DNA from: Bacillota bacterium
Lineage (GTDB): Bacteria; Bacillota; Clostridia; Lachnospirales; Lachnospiraceae
DNA length: 64,000 bases
Assembly (NCBI GenBank): GCA_023436225.1
Contig: JAEZKA010000076.1
Location: 186,001-250,000, forward strand
Direction of reading: 5' to 3'
Of the stretch, positions 17,952 to 25,484 are shown piece after piece. The stretch's first letter is position 1; each line of letters opens with the position of its first letter. The position numbers were made by a program, and so were the translations under genes. The notes beneath the pieces were generated by a model. That model was not told the DNA's origin. It searched no databases and was given only the letters and a program-made list of their open reading frames with translations.

Positions 17952-18471
17952 ATTTCTCCTCCGGTATTTAAATTTGATATAATGATGTTAAGTAAAGAAT
18001 TTTTTACTTCAACTCTTTTGCAGGGAATACTGCAGCTTCTTCAATGGAAAAAGTTAACTGTACCAAATAAATCCATTATAACATAATATGGTAGAAAATT
18101 CCATTATTATCTATAATTAAGCATAAAGATTAATATCTTCGCAATTAATCTTTCAGTGAAGTAATGCTTTTCAATGTATTTTTGAAAAGCATTATGTCAC
18201 TGATAGATTTTTATATCAAGTTAGATTGATGTAATAGGAGTTATATAGTAAAATATTTATAGATATTGATGACTTAATGACTTTGTTTTATTACAATTTA
18301 AGGTGATTAGTATATCGAGAATTTATACAATAATGATAATGCATTGATTTCATCATTTTTATGTGCATTCTTCATCTTAAGAAAATAGAAGCTCAATCCT
18401 ATCTTTGTGATGCTCGGAACCGGTGATGTAGGGAGTATAATTTATTTATTTGTGTAGGGGGGCCCTAAAAT
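17952..18471. other. 520-base intergenic region with a perfect stem-loop
   Basis: No coding frame or known RNA. A perfect 13-bp inverted repeat, TAATGCTTTTCAA (18162-18174) with TTGAAAAGCATTA (18182-18194) and a 7-base loop, stands in the middle. Neither strand has a T tract after it, so it is not an ordinary terminator; an operator or a structured leader element is possible. Confidence 0.5.
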
Positions 18472-19004
18472 ATGAAATTAAGAGTCAAGAAAGGTCTCTT
18501 TACTTGGCAAATAATAAATGAAAATATGATTTTAGTATCAAAAATATCAAATAAAAAGCTGATTGGAGCCGCAAAAAAAATATGTGACTCGCATGGGAAA
18601 ATTGTATATACTACAGACATCATAAATCTGCCTGTAACTAACAAGCATTGGAACAATGCTGAATTCAAAAGATATGTTGTTTATCAAAATGAGCAACCAA
18701 TTGTAATTGCTACTTTTAATTATGCCGTACGTCCTGAAACAACCATATTGCAAAAATTAATTCGTCCACCGCAAATAGATAAGATGAACGTCGATACACC
18801 CTACGGGGTCTTATCGTAAAGAGAGAACGAAACAATAGCGTTACTATAATGCAAAACGATGAGCTTCTCGCTACTGTTACTCCTTTCTTTTCATTTAAAA
18901 AAATGTACATAACTCATAATGAAAAATTCGATGATACCTTTTTTTCAGCTATCTATATGTTAATTGAGTATATGATGCATGAGGAGGATTTGATTATTGT
19001 TTAA
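18472..19004 (+). pseudogene. Tubby C-terminal-like (LURP-one-like) protein, frameshifted
   Basis: The first frame encodes 115 residues (MKLRVKKGLFTWQIINENM..., then DTPYGVLS) and stops at 18819. One base out, the frame continues without a break from 18813 as IVKRERNNSVTIMQNDELLA to a stop at 19004. Joined as YGVL-IVKRERNNS the product would be about 177 residues and matches the length and motif order of small Firmicutes proteins with a tubby-like/LURP-one barrel. A single missing base near 18812 explains the break: a recent pseudogene or an assembly error. Function of the family in bacteria is unknown, possibly membrane lipid association. Confidence 0.65.
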
Positions 19005-19155
19005 ATAAACCATTTCAAATAATATAATTGCTTAACATTCACTAAATTAATTCATATAGTAAAGTGAGATTTAAATTACAGGTGGACAGTGTAAACTTAC
19101 AGGATGGCCTGATTAGGCGATTAAATCCCTTCACGCCTAAATATTTAATAAAATA

Positions 19156-19185
19156 AGAGTCGCCTATTTCAAAAAGGACGACTCT
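19156..19185 (-). terminator. Stem-loop terminator of the nitroreductase gene
   Basis: AGAGTCG pairs with CGACTCT with an inner CCT/AGG; on the minus strand TTATTTTATT follows. A second stem, TTAGGCG/CGCCTAA, lies just upstream at 19113-19140. Both are in the 297-base gap between the tubby-like relic and the nitroreductase end. Confidence 0.5.
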
Positions 19186-19301
19186 CGGATTGTATATAAT
19201 CTTTTTAAAATCTAGTACATACTAATAAATGTGAAGTCATTGATTTTAACCATCTACTATCATAGTCTATCCTGTAAATGAAGCTTATATAATCTTCCTT
19301 T

Positions 19302-19868
19302 TTACTCTAAAAAGCGTAAATCTATTGATCTTGATGGGTGTTCCCTTTGCGGATCATATTTTTGCCAATAAACAGCTTCTTCCTTATACTGTGTTCTCGG
19401 TGATTTCTGTTCAGCCGGATAACCAAAAAACACTACACTATTTACTGAAATATTAGGAGGTATGTTAAAATTCCTGCGAATGCCTTCATCATCAAAAGCG
19501 CCAATCCATACAGCCCCAAGTCCCATAGCTGTGGCTGCCAATAGAATATTTTCAATAGCCGCACTGCAATCTAGCTCGCCATTACCTTCCCATGGAAGAT
19601 AGCTTGTATTCCCGCAAACTATGAATGCAGCAGGTGCATTGTAATGCCTTCCATTGTTGTTATCAATACAACCTTTAAGTTTGCTTACTCCATCCGTTTC
19701 ATTAACAACAATAAACTCCCATGGTTGCAAATTACACGCTGAAGGAGCTGCCATTGCAGCCTTCAGCAGCATGATAATCTTATCATGTTCAACCATCCTA
19801 TCCTCTTGGTAACAACGTATACTTCTCCTATTATACATCACTTCAAACAGGTTTTGTACCATATCCAT
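19302..19868 (-). CDS. Nitroreductase family protein
   Basis: FMN-dependent NAD(P)H oxidoreductase, 188 residues. It has the nitroreductase opening NRRSIRCYQEDRMVEHDKI, the FMN-binding APSACNLQPWEFIVV, and the C-terminal GLGAVWIGAFDD with FFGYPAEQK. The physiological substrate is unknown; relatives reduce nitroaromatics, quinones or flavins. I start it at 19868 because AGAGGGG is 5 bases upstream; a further ATG two codons later is also possible. It is followed by a stem-loop terminator. Confidence 0.9.
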   Translation of the reverse strand: MDMVQNLFEVMYNRRSIRCYQEDRMVEHDKIIMLLKAAMAAPSACNLQPWEFIVVNETDGVSKLKGCIDNNNGRHYNAPAAFIVCGNTSYLPWEGNGELDCSAAIENILLAATAMGLGAVWIGAFDDEGIRRNFNIPPNISVNSVVFFGYPAEQKSPRTQYKEEAVYWQKYDPQREHPSRSIDLRFLE

Positions 19869-19915
19869 ACATACCCCTCTAGATATCGTCAAAATAAATT
19901 TTAGATAATTAATAT

Positions 19916-20068
19916 CTATTTACCACAGTGTTTGCAGACATTTTGCTGGTTATTATCTTCATTTACTTTAACCCATAATAGCTTAACTCCTGTTCGTCCA
20001 CAATCTGGACAAACACCACGCCAATTCGGAATTATTTTAACATGCTTACCTCTTTTTGGTTTTGCCAT
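19916..20068 (-). CDS. Small zinc-ribbon protein, 50 residues
   Basis: A short gene easily missed. The product begins MAKPKRGKHVKIIPNWRG and carries two CxxC knuckles, CPDC at 23-26 and CKHC at 45-48, which can form one treble-clef or ribbon zinc site. GGAGG stands 7 bases before the ATG and the frame ends in CGK-stop, so it looks like a real gene. The basic N-terminus recalls small ribosome-associated or RNA-binding zinc ribbons. No function is assigned. It lies between the nitroreductase and AraC/GyrI genes in the same direction. Confidence 0.75.
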   Translation of the reverse strand: MAKPKRGKHVKIIPNWRGVCPDCGRTGVKLLWVKVNEDNNQQNVCKHCGK

Positions 20069-20191
20069 ATAATTACCTCCAATCTATTAAATAATTATAC
20101 AGCCTCATATTTTTTCTTCTATTCATTTTATGCCCTATTCTGCACAATTAAAAATCTATAGATAATATAAGCAATTCACTAAATCGTAGTT

Positions 20192-21070
20192 TCATTCCTT
20201 AATTGGCATCCAGACTTCAGCACATATCACTTTCTGATTTTTATCATGCCAGGACTCTTTTTCTATAATAATATAGTCTTCTATCTTATAATTAGATGTA
20301 TAAAGCCAACTGGTATATATATATGTCCAAACTTTTGGAAGACCTTCCATATGTTCTCCATAATAAGTAAATACAGCCCATGTTGATTTAGGCACATCAA
20401 TTAAAGTAAAATCTTCTCCGATTTCATTCTCAGGTTTTTCCCATCCATACATAAAGTGAATATTGTTTTCTTTTCCCTTAAAATATATACCATGTAATAA
20501 ATGAAACGGATGTTCATCATCAATCGGATAACCTGCTGCAACATTAATAGCAGCATGGCTTCCACTTTTTACAATGTTATTTCCGTAATTTTTTATAAAA
20601 TCAAGAGCATATTTATGTTCCATTGGAAGAATAACGTCATCTTTACCAAATAATTGATATGGCTCAGTTTTTTCAATCCTAAAATTTATTACATCATTTC
20701 CTTGTATTGTTATGTGTAGATGAATTGGAGGATAAACTCTAATGCTCCTTCCTTCATCACGAACAGCTGATGGAGTAACCCCATGGAACACTTGAAAAGC
20801 TCGACTAAATGAAGAGTGTGACTCATAGCTGTATTTTAGTGCGATATCTATTATCTTTTCATTCGACTTCTGAATATCAAAACCAGCTAAAGTCATTTTT
20901 CTACGCCTAATATATTCCGCAATCGGTATTCCTGTTAGAAAAGAAAATAAACGTTGGAAGTGAAACACCGATACGCCCATCATTTTTGCAGCTTCTTCAT
21001 AATTAATCTCATTACAAATATTTTCTTCAATATAATCAATAACATTATCAAATGCTCTATTAATATCCAT
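20192..21070 (-). CDS. AraC family regulator with C-terminal GyrI-like effector domain
   Basis: 292-residue transcription factor of the Rob/SoxS-like layout. The N-terminal double helix-turn-helix covers residues 1-105 (YEEAAKMMGVSVFHFQRLFSFLTG, then YESHSSFSRAFQVFHGVTPSAVR). The C-terminal GyrI-like domain (about 120-290: FRIEKTEPYQLFGK, WAVFTYYGEHMEGLPKVWTYIYTSWL, YKIEDYIIIEKE) binds small hydrophobic compounds in relatives. It probably activates efflux or detoxification genes; the nitroreductase nearby is a candidate target. GAGG precedes the ATG. Confidence 0.9.
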   Translation of the reverse strand: MDINRAFDNVIDYIEENICNEINYEEAAKMMGVSVFHFQRLFSFLTGIPIAEYIRRRKMTLAGFDIQKSNEKIIDIALKYSYESHSSFSRAFQVFHGVTPSAVRDEGRSIRVYPPIHLHITIQGNDVINFRIEKTEPYQLFGKDDVILPMEHKYALDFIKNYGNNIVKSGSHAAINVAAGYPIDDEHPFHLLHGIYFKGKENNIHFMYGWEKPENEIGEDFTLIDVPKSTWAVFTYYGEHMEGLPKVWTYIYTSWLYTSNYKIEDYIIIEKESWHDKNQKVICAEVWMPIKE

Positions 21071-21265
21071 ATTATCCTCACTGCTTGCCAGTAATTTCTC
21101 TTATGGCATGATAAACTTCCCAATTTTCAAGTATTTCTTTATAACCACCCTCAACCTTTCAATATGATTGCAAATATTTACTCCATTACATCATGCATAA
21201 TGCCCATTTTATGGTGCCTCTAAATAATCATAATATAATCTCCGGTTCTCACTGATTACTTCTTC

Positions 21266-21412
21266 CATTATATACCACCCAAGTTTACTAATCAAACCTT
21301 TATACAAATTCCTACAGAAAAAAACGCACTCAGCAACAAATGCTAACGAGTGCGTACATTTCTAACCTATTCATTACTTATTTCTCTTTATATAGCAGAC
21401 AGCACGTCTGGT
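21266..21412 (-). repeat. Diverged copy of the rlmD 3' end and downstream region
   Basis: Going leftward on the minus strand, this stretch repeats the order seen at 25389-25520: a short frame ending CLLYKEK-stop (rlmD ends CLLYKVK-stop), a CGCAC/GTGCG terminator, AATCAAAC, and the identical 14-mer CATTATATACCACC (21266-21279 and 25389-25402). The coding tail aligns with about 9 mismatches in 34 bases. It is a relic of a second rlmD-like 3' end lying directly after the GH5 stop codon. Confidence 0.55.
21318..21354 (-). terminator. Terminator downstream of the GH5 gene
   Basis: CGCACTC (21325-21331) pairs with GAGTGCG (21348-21354), with an inner GCA/TGC; on the minus strand it is followed by seven T. 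It resembles the terminator behind rlmD at 25445-25464. Confidence 0.8.
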
Positions 21413-21421
21413 TTTTCGCAT

Positions 21422-22465
21422 TTATTTTTTTAACTGTTCCATTACAAACATTCCCCATGCCGTCATTTCGTCCATTCCTTCATAAAACATTGGTGGTTCC
21501 CAGCCGTCATCATACCAACAGGCAATCCACCCCATATTATGTTTACCAATAAATTGAATTAATGGTTCTCCGTAACTCTCACCATTTCCCACCAAATAAT
21601 TCTGCTCTACAAGTCCATCTTCTGAAGCATACCCCCATTCAGTAACTACAATAGGGAGCGTATCAGCGATCGACTCAAATTTTTGTTTCCAGTCAATTCT
21701 ATTTGGAAAAATATGAGCTGTGTATGCTATGTTTGCATCCTCCAATGGTTCATTTTCCCAACAGGATAAATCATATGAATAATCAATTCCACTAACAAGT
21801 ATTAGTTGATTTGCTCCTGTTTTCCTAATTGTATCTACAAGAGAATTGGCATACTTTTTCCATACCTCTCCACTTATAGCTGCCGGTTCATTATATATTT
21901 CAAAAATAGTATTTGGTACATCTTTAAAGTATGAAGCAACCATATTCCAAAACTCATTTGAAAAATTATAAGGATTAATTCCAACATCCACCATCTCAGA
22001 ACCCATACCTGTTTCTATATTTCCTATAAAATGCAAGTCAATAATAACATATTTATTATATTCTATTGCCCATGTTACTATCGGATCCAAATACCTCCAA
22101 AGATAATATTCATCATCTGCCCACTCATTTGGATGCACTGGAATACGTATTACATTTCCACCAGACGCAAATACTTGTTCAAAATATTCTTGATTAAATT
22201 CATCTTCTATATCTAATTTCTGAACTTCTGGTACCATTACACCTTTCAACAGTATCTGCTCTCCGGATTCATTAAATATTTTATTGTCTTTAACATAAAG
22301 AGCCTGCGCGTATTTATCTTTATTATCAACCTCAAATACTTCTTTCTTTGCAACAGGCAACGAAAGATTACCCTTTCCTAATAGGATAAGTCCAGCTATT
22401 ATAATAATTATTACACCAATAAAACATCCAAAACAAGTTAAAATAATCTTAGCAATTTTTTTCAC
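21422..22465 (-). CDS. GH5-family glycoside hydrolase (endoglucanase-like), membrane-anchored
   Basis: Extracellular glucan hydrolase of 347 residues. An N-terminal hydrophobic segment (residues 7-30) without clear cleavage site suggests a membrane anchor. The GH5 TIM barrel shows NVIRIPVHPNEW, VIIDLHF, the acid/base Glu193 in IYNEP, and nucleophile Glu276 in VVTEWGYA. The start is GTG at 22465 behind AGGAGGAG. It follows an XRE-type membrane regulator by 10 bases and is probably co-transcribed with it. Actual substrate (cellulose, mannan or xyloglucan) cannot be told. Confidence 0.85.
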   Translation of the reverse strand: MKKIAKIILTCFGCFIGVIIIIIAGLILLGKGNLSLPVAKKEVFEVDNKDKYAQALYVKDNKIFNESGEQILLKGVMVPEVQKLDIEDEFNQEYFEQVFASGGNVIRIPVHPNEWADDEYYLWRYLDPIVTWAIEYNKYVIIDLHFIGNIETGMGSEMVDVGINPYNFSNEFWNMVASYFKDVPNTIFEIYNEPAAISGEVWKKYANSLVDTIRKTGANQLILVSGIDYSYDLSCWENEPLEDANIAYTAHIFPNRIDWKQKFESIADTLPIVVTEWGYASEDGLVEQNYLVGNGESYGEPLIQFIGKHNMGWIACWYDDGWEPPMFYEGMDEMTAWGMFVMEQLKK

Positions 22466-22475
22466 TCATCTCCTC

Positions 22476-22916
22476 CTATAATTTCAATACAAACCCTATA
22501 ATCATAATGGTGGTAAGTATTAGAGAAATAATTATTCCAATTATAGAAAGAAGCATCATCTTTCTGTTATGTATAGTTCTTATCTGATGAACCATTGAAA
22601 ATATTCCTACAGCAAATCCGAATATAGGTGGAAATGAAAGATAAGTTAATATAATTCCTAAAATATAGTTTTTCTTGACTTTATCGTTTTCTTGTGTCTG
22701 ATTAATATCCTTATTTTCAATTTCATCTTTTAACAAATAGTCGACTGAGCATGAAAACAATTTACTCATTCTGATTAATTTTTCAGTATCTGGGAATGAA
22801 CTACAAGATTCCCACTTTGATACAGACTGTCTTGAAACATTTAACAACTCTGCAAATTGCTCCTGTGTCAAATTATTTTCTTTTCTCATATTTACGATTT
22901 TTTCGCCACATGTCAT
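22476..22916 (-). CDS. XRE-family regulator with two C-terminal membrane spans
   Basis: 146 residues. The N-terminal Cro/C1-type helix-turn-helix (residues 5-60) has LTQEQFAELLNVSRQSVSKWE, then a polar linker (NKDINQTQENDKVKK) and two hydrophobic segments (YILGIILTYLSFPPIFGFAVGIF and MLLSIIGIIISLILTTIMIIGFVL). Membrane-tethered XRE regulators of this form are common in Clostridia. It leads a two-gene unit with the GH5 enzyme. The IS21 element inserted 110 bases upstream, near its promoter. Confidence 0.85.
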   Translation of the reverse strand: MTCGEKIVNMRKENNLTQEQFAELLNVSRQSVSKWESCSSFPDTEKLIRMSKLFSCSVDYLLKDEIENKDINQTQENDKVKKNYILGIILTYLSFPPIFGFAVGIFSMVHQIRTIHNRKMMLLSIIGIIISLILTTIMIIGFVLKL

Positions 22917-23018
22917 ATTGTATCTCCTTAAAATTAGAATATAGATTAATTATATTTTTATCCGTATAATATACTATCAACTATATGTATCAATATGTAA
23001 ACTTTCAGTTGCATTATA

Positions 23019-23025
23019 TAATACA
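23019..23025. repeat. Target site duplication, left copy (TAATACA)
   Basis: Seven bases immediately left of the IS21 end, identical to 25254-25260. Confidence 0.85.
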
Positions 23026-23174
23026 TGTGAATGCTAATATAAAAGTGAGCCACTGCCTTGTGCTAGTCAAAAGGTGAGCCACTTTCGACAAATTCCCTGT
23101 ATACTAATCTTAAGATTAGGACAGGAGGGCGAAAAGGTGATTATTGACGTGGACATCACCAACAGATTAGAGAA

Positions 23175-24347
23175 ATGACCACAAAGCAGCATATGTCTCA
23201 AAGAGCAGTTGCAAAAGCTCTTGGCATATCTCGCAATACCGTCAAGAAGTACTGTGACGGGAATAACGTTCCTTGGGAACGCAAGGATACCATTTATCTT
23301 AATGATGTAAAAACAAAAGTCAACCTGTTTTGTGCCAGACTATGCTTTAGCTGTAGTATATTTGTTATGGTGTTTATGCATCAAAATGAAGAATCCTTTC
23401 TCGAAGGGCAAAAAAGAGTTTTTGAATACTTTGGTGGTGTTCTCCATAAAGTTATCTTTGATAATGCTAAGGTTGCCGTAAAAGAAGGCTTTGGCAAGTA
23501 TGCAGTAATGCAGAATGCCTATAAAGCATTTAGTGCTCATTATACATTTAATGCTCTCTTTTGTAACGTTGCTAGTGGTAATGAAAAAGGATTAGTTGAA
23601 AACCTTGTAGGCTTTTCAAGAAGAAATTTTCTTGTTCCTGTTCCACATGTAGCTACTATTTCAGAATTAAATGTAAACTTATTGAATGGATGTAATGACT
23701 ATAAAGCACATCCTATTTCGGGAAGAGAAGGTACGGTTGGCCTACGTCTTCGTCAGGAAATGAGCTACTTTTATAGGCTTCCTAAATACTGCTTTGATAC
23801 CAGTAAAACTATTATCGCTAAAGTTAATGAGTATTCAACGGTTCGCTTTGACAAGAATAATTATTCTGTTCCTGCTTATATCATTGGTAAAGATGTAACG
23901 GTTAAGGCTTATGGTAATCACCTAGATATTCTTTTCAGTAACAAGATAGTAGCAACATACATTCGTCTTTATGGCAGTGGTAATTCAACAAGCTATACAC
24001 TGGAGCATTACATGCCGTTACTAGAAAGGAAACCTAGGTCTGTATTTAATGCCAAGCCAGTAAAACAGGTTATACAAAAAGATCTTCTTGAATGGGGAAT
24101 GAAATTCCCAGATGCAAACAGGGATACTGTAAAGCTCTTTAGGCTCTGTCTTGATTATAGTGTAGAAAGAATAATAAACATCAAGAATCAGATACCCCAT
24201 ACCGTTCAACCCACAATAGACCTTGTTCGAGGTTACCTAGATGGGCCGGTTTGTTCCAATGTCATACCCATATCAAATGAAGTAACGGTTGATGCAGTGG
24301 ACTTATCATCATACGATGAAAAATTCGGAATGGTGGTGAATAACTAA
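23175..24347 (+). CDS. istA: IS21 transposase IstA, internally deleted
   Basis: 390 residues where IstA usually has about 500. The N-terminal helix-turn-helix is present (QRAVAKALGISRNTVKKYCDG). After VPWERKD at residue 40 the sequence jumps into NDVKTKVNLFCARL, which normally follows the first catalytic Asp (motif QVDWG); about 100 residues including that Asp are gone. The later catalytic residues remain: Asp in VIFDNAKVAVKEGFGK and Glu in NEKGLVENLVGF. The start is also shaky: codons upstream of 23175 read HHQQIRE in frame, as in family members, but run into a stop after a GTG in another frame. The enzyme should be inactive. Confidence 0.85.
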   Translation: MTTKQHMSQRAVAKALGISRNTVKKYCDGNNVPWERKDTIYLNDVKTKVNLFCARLCFSCSIFVMVFMHQNEESFLEGQKRVFEYFGGVLHKVIFDNAKVAVKEGFGKYAVMQNAYKAFSAHYTFNALFCNVASGNEKGLVENLVGFSRRNFLVPVPHVATISELNVNLLNGCNDYKAHPISGREGTVGLRLRQEMSYFYRLPKYCFDTSKTIIAKVNEYSTVRFDKNNYSVPAYIIGKDVTVKAYGNHLDILFSNKIVATYIRLYGSGNSTSYTLEHYMPLLERKPRSVFNAKPVKQVIQKDLLEWGMKFPDANRDTVKLFRLCLDYSVERIINIKNQIPHTVQPTIDLVRGYLDGPVCSNVIPISNEVTVDAVDLSSYDEKFGMVVNN

Positions 24348-25090
24348 TGAGTGGAATCAATGTAACAAAAGAAACCATTGCACTTTATAGCAAGCAGTTA
24401 AAGCTACCCACATTTAATAATTATGATGATATAATACGACAGCTAGATAAAGATAAAAGCTATGCTGACTTCCTATTTGAATTAATAAAAGCAGAAGCAT
24501 TGCAGCGGCAAGAAAACAATCAAAAGCGCCGAATTAAGGCTGCCAAATATCCGTATGTAAAAACAATCGACGAGTATGACTTAACTCGCTTGAAACATGT
24601 GAAAGAACCATTTATATGGGAGCTGGCAGGTTGTGATTACATAGATAATAATCAAAATATCGTAATGATAGGTAATCCCGGAACCGGTAAGACTCATCTA
24701 GCTATTGGCCTAGGGATGAAAGCATGTATGAATGGTTTTACTGTAAAGTTCTATACAGCAGCTACTCTTGCATCAGAACTGGTTGAGGCAAGTGATTATA
24801 AACGGCTTATTAAATTTGAGCGTCAGCTATGTGTTGACTTACTAATCATCGATGAATTGTCTTATCTGAGCTTCAATCGGCATCAATCAGACCTATTGTT
24901 TAAGGTAATATCGGACCGTTCAGAAAAAGGTAGTATCATTATAACCACAAATCTAGAGTTTTCTAGATGGATCGAATTATTTGATAATCCCACCATGGTT
25001 TCGGCATTGGTAGATCGTATAACATTTCGGTCACATGTGCTAAATATGAACGGTGATTCTTATCGTAAGGACAACATAAAGCAACAATGA
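24347..25090 (+). CDS. istB: IS21 helper ATPase IstB
   Basis: AAA+ ATPase, 247 residues, the normal length. Walker A GNPGTGKTHLAIGLG, Walker B VDLLIIDELSYL, sensor region GSIIITTNLEFSRW and a C-terminal arginine segment MVSALVDRITFRSHVL are intact. Related to DnaC, it regulates target choice and activates IstA. The ATG overlaps the istA stop (TAATG), giving coupled translation. Without working IstA in this copy it could only serve other IS21 copies. Confidence 0.92.
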   Translation: MSGINVTKETIALYSKQLKLPTFNNYDDIIRQLDKDKSYADFLFELIKAEALQRQENNQKRRIKAAKYPYVKTIDEYDLTRLKHVKEPFIWELAGCDYIDNNQNIVMIGNPGTGKTHLAIGLGMKACMNGFTVKFYTAATLASELVEASDYKRLIKFERQLCVDLLIIDELSYLSFNRHQSDLLFKVISDRSEKGSIIITTNLEFSRWIELFDNPTMVSALVDRITFRSHVLNMNGDSYRKDNIKQQ

Positions 25091-25253
25091 TAAATTTAGG
25101 GAAATAAAGGAGCACTCCCAAGTTTCCCTTCTTTTATAAATAGGGTGGTTCAAATATTCATTAGCACAAGAGCCAAAGTGGTATACTTTTTGATTTGCAC
25201 AGGTGGCTCAAAAATTCACTAGCACCTGGCTCAAAAATTCATTGACATTCACA

Positions 25254-25260
25254 TAATACA
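25254..25260. repeat. Target site duplication, right copy (TAATACA)
   Basis: Identical to 23019-23025 and directly adjacent to the IS21 right end. Confidence 0.85.
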
Positions 25261-25439
25261 TTAATAATTACTTGCCATATTCTACAATCGTTCTCACCAT
25301 AAGCAAATATTGAATAGGGTTGTTCAAGCTACTTATATTGCACTAAAAAATTATTATCAATAAAATCATATCTCGTTGTTATATTACTCATTATATACCA
25401 CCGTATTTTTCCAATCAAACATTACATATATTTTATAGA

Positions 25440-25464
25440 AAACGCACCCATCTCTGAGTGCGTC
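25440..25464 (-). terminator. Terminator of rlmD
   Basis: CGCAC (25445-25449) pairs with GTGCG (25460-25464); TTTTC follows on the minus strand, 21 bases past the rlmD stop. Confidence 0.65.
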
Positions 25465-25484
25465 CATTCATACCTCTTTAATTT

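Larger units (their letters stand above)
23026..25253 (+). mobile_element. IS21-family insertion sequence, 2228 bp
   Basis: Both ends start with the inverted octamer TGTGAATG (23026-23033; complement at 25246-25253). Inside, each end carries several copies of a G(T)GAGCCA motif (left GTGAGCCAC twice, right TTGAGCCA and TGAGCCACC) and a GTGCTAGT motif, the multiple terminal repeats expected for IstA binding. The element holds istA and istB in the usual order and overlap. It is flanked by perfect 7-bp direct repeats TAATACA. IS21 elements normally make 4-8 bp duplications. Confidence 0.93.
25091..25484. other. IS21 right end, duplicated target and rlmD downstream region
   Basis: No gene. It contains the IS21 right terminal repeats (about 25140-25253), the right target duplication (25254-25260), the 14-mer shared with 21266-21279 (at 25389-25402) and the rlmD terminator. 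Confidence 0.6.
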
